Shown here: positions 14,346-16,500 of the stretch, piece after piece
How the letters are laid out: each line of letters begins with the position of its first letter
How positions within the stretch are numbered: position 1 is the stretch's first letter
Position numbers and translations under genes: made by a program
Assembly (NCBI GenBank): GCA_000635535.1
Contig: JFMF01000003.1
Span: forward strand, 1 to 16,500
Origin: Prochlorococcus sp. scB243_496M6
GTDB lineage: Bacteria; Cyanobacteriota; Cyanobacteriia; PCC-6307; Cyanobiaceae
DNA: 16,500 nucleotides
Direction: 5' to 3'
The notes under the pieces: model-generated
Database searches by the model: none
Seen by the model: only the letters and a program-made list of their open reading frames with translations
Told to the model about the DNA's origin: nothing

Positions 14346-16358
14346 ATGTGTGGAATAGGCGGGGTTTTTAATAAATCAAAAGATAAATCTGTTGAGCCTC
14401 AGATTCTTGTAAATATGGCAGCTATTCAAAGCCACCGTGGACCGGACGGTTTTGGATATAAATTATCAGATGATGCTTCTGTAGGATTCTGTCATGCGAG
14501 ATTATCAATAATAGATTTAAATGAAAATCGAGCCAGACAACCTTTTGTCGGAGGTGCCGAAAATCATATTCTGATGGCACATAATGGTGAATTTTATGAC
14601 TTTCAGAGAATCAGGGCTGATCTTGTTGCACAGGGCGTAAGCTTTTCTTCAAAAAGTGATTCGGAAATATTGCTTAGGCTTTATGAGAAATATGGCATTG
14701 ATGAGTCATTATCTTATTTGCGAGGAGAATTTGCCTTTTCATTGTTTGATGCAGAACAGGATTGTCTTTATCTTGTAAGAGATCGTTTTGGGATTAAACC
14801 TCAATACTGGATTGAGACTGATGATTCTTTAATATTTGGCTCTGAATTAAAAGTATTATTCGCCCATCCATCAGTTGAAAGAAAATTTACCGGTGAAGGA
14901 TTGGTTCATCAATTGATGCAGGTAATGGTTCCTGGCTCTACAGCATTCGCCGGTGTTAAACAAGTTAAACCCGGATATATCCTTAAGGTCAAAAGAGTAA
15001 ATAATAAATTTCAGATAACAGAGGAAAAATTCTGGGATATAAATTTCCCTAAGAAAAACACTTATGAAAGAGATAAAAGTGAAAAATATTATATTGAAAA
15101 TATTAGAAAAGAATTGTTGAGAGCAGTTGAATTAAGAATGGTCGCTGATGTTCCTGTCGGCTGTTATTTGTCCGGTGGAATTGATAGTTGCTCAATTTTG
15201 GGATTGGCTTCTGCCATAAGTCAAAAATCAGTAAAGGCATTCACGATTGGTTTCAGTGATGAAAGATATGATGAAACTTTGATAGCAAAAGAGATGGCTG
15301 TCGCCACAAATGCAGATCATGAGATTTTAAAAATAAATGGAGATGATCTGTATGGGAATTTTGAAAAGGTTCTATGGTTTACTGAAAGATCTATTTATAA
15401 CACCCTTGCAATTGCCAAATACCTTATGAGTAAAAGAGTGAATGAGCTCGATTATAAGGTTGTTATGACAGGAGAGGGCTCAGATGAATTATTTGGTGGC
15501 TATCCCGCTTTTAGAAAAGATATGTATACCTATGGGGTCGGAATTTCTAATTCAGAATCTGAGAATCTTAAAGAGAATCTGGAAAATTCGAATGATATTT
15601 TCAAGGGTGCGATGTTGGCTAATGAAGAGATAAGTAATCGATCTTTCAAGGAATATTTAGGATTTACGCCAAGTTGCCTTCAACCTTGGCTCGCATGTGA
15701 AACTTACGCGAAAAGTCTAGTCTCAATTAAATATAAAGAGATAACGGAAAATTATGATCCCGGCGCGGCAATTTTTAGAGAACTTGATCTTGAACAGTTA
15801 GAAGATAGATACGCAATTGATCAGGCTCAGTACGTTTGGATGAAGACTATGCTTGAGGGCCAAATTCTTACATGGGGTGGAGATAGAGTAGATATGTCAA
15901 ATTCAATGGAAGCTAGACCTGCATTCTTAGATCATCACCTAGCTGAAGCTGCCGTTACTGTTCCTCCTGAATTAAGGATTAAAGACAATGTCGAGAAATA
16001 TGTTTTAAGAGAAGCCATGTCAGGATTGCTGCCTGAATCATTATATAAACGTGAAAAATTCCCTTTCATGGCTCCCCCTTCCCATGCAGATAAAGATAAT
16101 TTAAGTTCTATGCAGGAAATTGTGAATGAATTTTTAAGTCCTGAGAGGATAAGAGAATTTGGAATCTTGGATGCAACAGAAGTAAATGATTTGCTGAATA
16201 AATTTTTTAGTTCAGAGCTAGATGCCTCAGAAAAAGTACAATTGGATGCAATAATCAATCATCTTTTAAGCGTTCAGATCTTATATAAGATTTTTATAAT
16301 TGATGATATCCCTGATAAGGCTCAAAAGATGGCTGATAATTTGGGCTGGAAAGTTTGA
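14346..16358 (+). CDS. Asparagine-synthetase-type glutamine amidotransferase (670 residues)
   Basis: The N-terminal class II glutaminase domain starts directly with the nucleophile (MCGIGG, Cys2) and has SHRGPDGFG (29-37), ARLSIIDL (51-58), MAHNGEFYD (77-85) and DSEILLRLYEKYG (105-117). The synthetase domain has the ATP-pyrophosphatase loop YLSGGIDSCS (274-283) and GEGSDELFGGYPAFR (376-390), then DRVDMSNSMEARPAFLD in the 500s. It is over 100 residues longer than E. coli AsnB (554) and closer in size to enzymes that amidate glycans, peptides or cell-wall precursors. All catalytic features are present, so activity is expected. The acceptor may be aspartate or another carboxylate, perhaps the product of the carbamoyltransferase 4 bp upstream. 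Confidence 0.88.
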   Translation: MCGIGGVFNKSKDKSVEPQILVNMAAIQSHRGPDGFGYKLSDDASVGFCHARLSIIDLNENRARQPFVGGAENHILMAHNGEFYDFQRIRADLVAQGVSFSSKSDSEILLRLYEKYGIDESLSYLRGEFAFSLFDAEQDCLYLVRDRFGIKPQYWIETDDSLIFGSELKVLFAHPSVERKFTGEGLVHQLMQVMVPGSTAFAGVKQVKPGYILKVKRVNNKFQITEEKFWDINFPKKNTYERDKSEKYYIENIRKELLRAVELRMVADVPVGCYLSGGIDSCSILGLASAISQKSVKAFTIGFSDERYDETLIAKEMAVATNADHEILKINGDDLYGNFEKVLWFTERSIYNTLAIAKYLMSKRVNELDYKVVMTGEGSDELFGGYPAFRKDMYTYGVGISNSESENLKENLENSNDIFKGAMLANEEISNRSFKEYLGFTPSCLQPWLACETYAKSLVSIKYKEITENYDPGAAIFRELDLEQLEDRYAIDQAQYVWMKTMLEGQILTWGGDRVDMSNSMEARPAFLDHHLAEAAVTVPPELRIKDNVEKYVLREAMSGLLPESLYKREKFPFMAPPSHADKDNLSSMQEIVNEFLSPERIREFGILDATEVNDLLNKFFSSELDASEKVQLDAIINHLLSVQILYKIFIIDDIPDKAQKMADNLGWKV

Positions 16359-16452
16359 ATTCGTTTCTTAAATTAATTTCTGAAAAGGTGTCAACCAATA
16401 CAGGTTTTATTTGAATAATAAGAGACCTTAAATAGGTTTAGGTAAAAGAAGT

Positions 16453-16500
16453 ATGAGCTATAGCACTGGGTTAAATATCCTAGAGCCACAGGTAATAAAT
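16453..16500 (+). CDS. Probable start of another gene, cut by window edge
   Basis: An ATG at 16453 opens 16 codons (MSYSTGLNILEPQVIN) to the window end, with AGAAG a few bases upstream as a weak ribosome-binding site and an in-frame stop at 16429. It lies 94 bp after the amidotransferase on the same strand and may belong to the same cluster. Too short to identify. Confidence 0.4.
   Translation, partial: MSYSTGLNILEPQVIN

Overview
The window is a very AT-rich, gene-dense chromosomal segment. Its gene content and order (thiL, a TLP40-type lumenal cyclophilin, efp, accB, pdxA, a YeeZ-like epimerase, an HNH nuclease, an AbrB-like membrane protein, a serine/alanine-glyoxylate-type aminotransferase, cbiD, guaA) point to a high-light-adapted Prochlorococcus. 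This assignment comes from recognising the proteins; no database search was run.

Positions 1-10345 are compact core genome on both strands. A minus-strand unit runs from the cyclophilin into thiL, which leaves the window. efp and accB form a plus-strand pair that overlaps pdxA tail to tail. The epimerase and pdxA form a minus-strand unit. After these come a short membrane-anchored orphan, an HNH nuclease, a secreted small protein, the half-length AbrB protein, a 65-residue orphan, the aminotransferase, and the cbiD-guaA pair (cobalamin corrin ring and GMP synthesis). Two core genes seem to carry single-base frame problems at A or C runs: the epimerase N-terminus and the C-terminus of the small secreted protein.

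From the guaA stop codon onward the sequence looks like accessory DNA added to the 3' end of guaA. A restriction-modification pair (C5-cytosine methyltransferase and a probable restriction endonuclease, coupled by a GTGA overlap) lies between two diverged copies of one block of about 190 bp. The block starts with the last codons of guaA (TIEWE-stop), then has a colinear series of motifs: GTTATA..GAAAAA, a pair of TCAC repeats 11 bp apart, TTTGCAATG, a second 11-bp pair, and a TCTCT/GAGA/TCTCT structure with identical spacing in both copies. I read the two blocks as attachment-site junctions (attL/attR-like) of an integrase-less cassette of about 2.55 kb inserted at guaA. The arm repeats differ between the copies (CTCACCC against TTTCACGT), and a further CTCACCC-type pair sits just inside the right end of the cassette. 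This suggests two different elements stacked in tandem at guaA.

The second putative element begins at about 12896 and runs out of the window. Its visible cargo is an aspartate-carbamoyltransferase-like protein and a 670-residue glutamine-dependent asparagine-synthetase-type amidotransferase, 4 bp apart, followed by the likely start of another gene. These are probably biosynthetic genes for an amide- or carbamoyl-bearing metabolite or surface component. The substrate cannot be read from the sequence.
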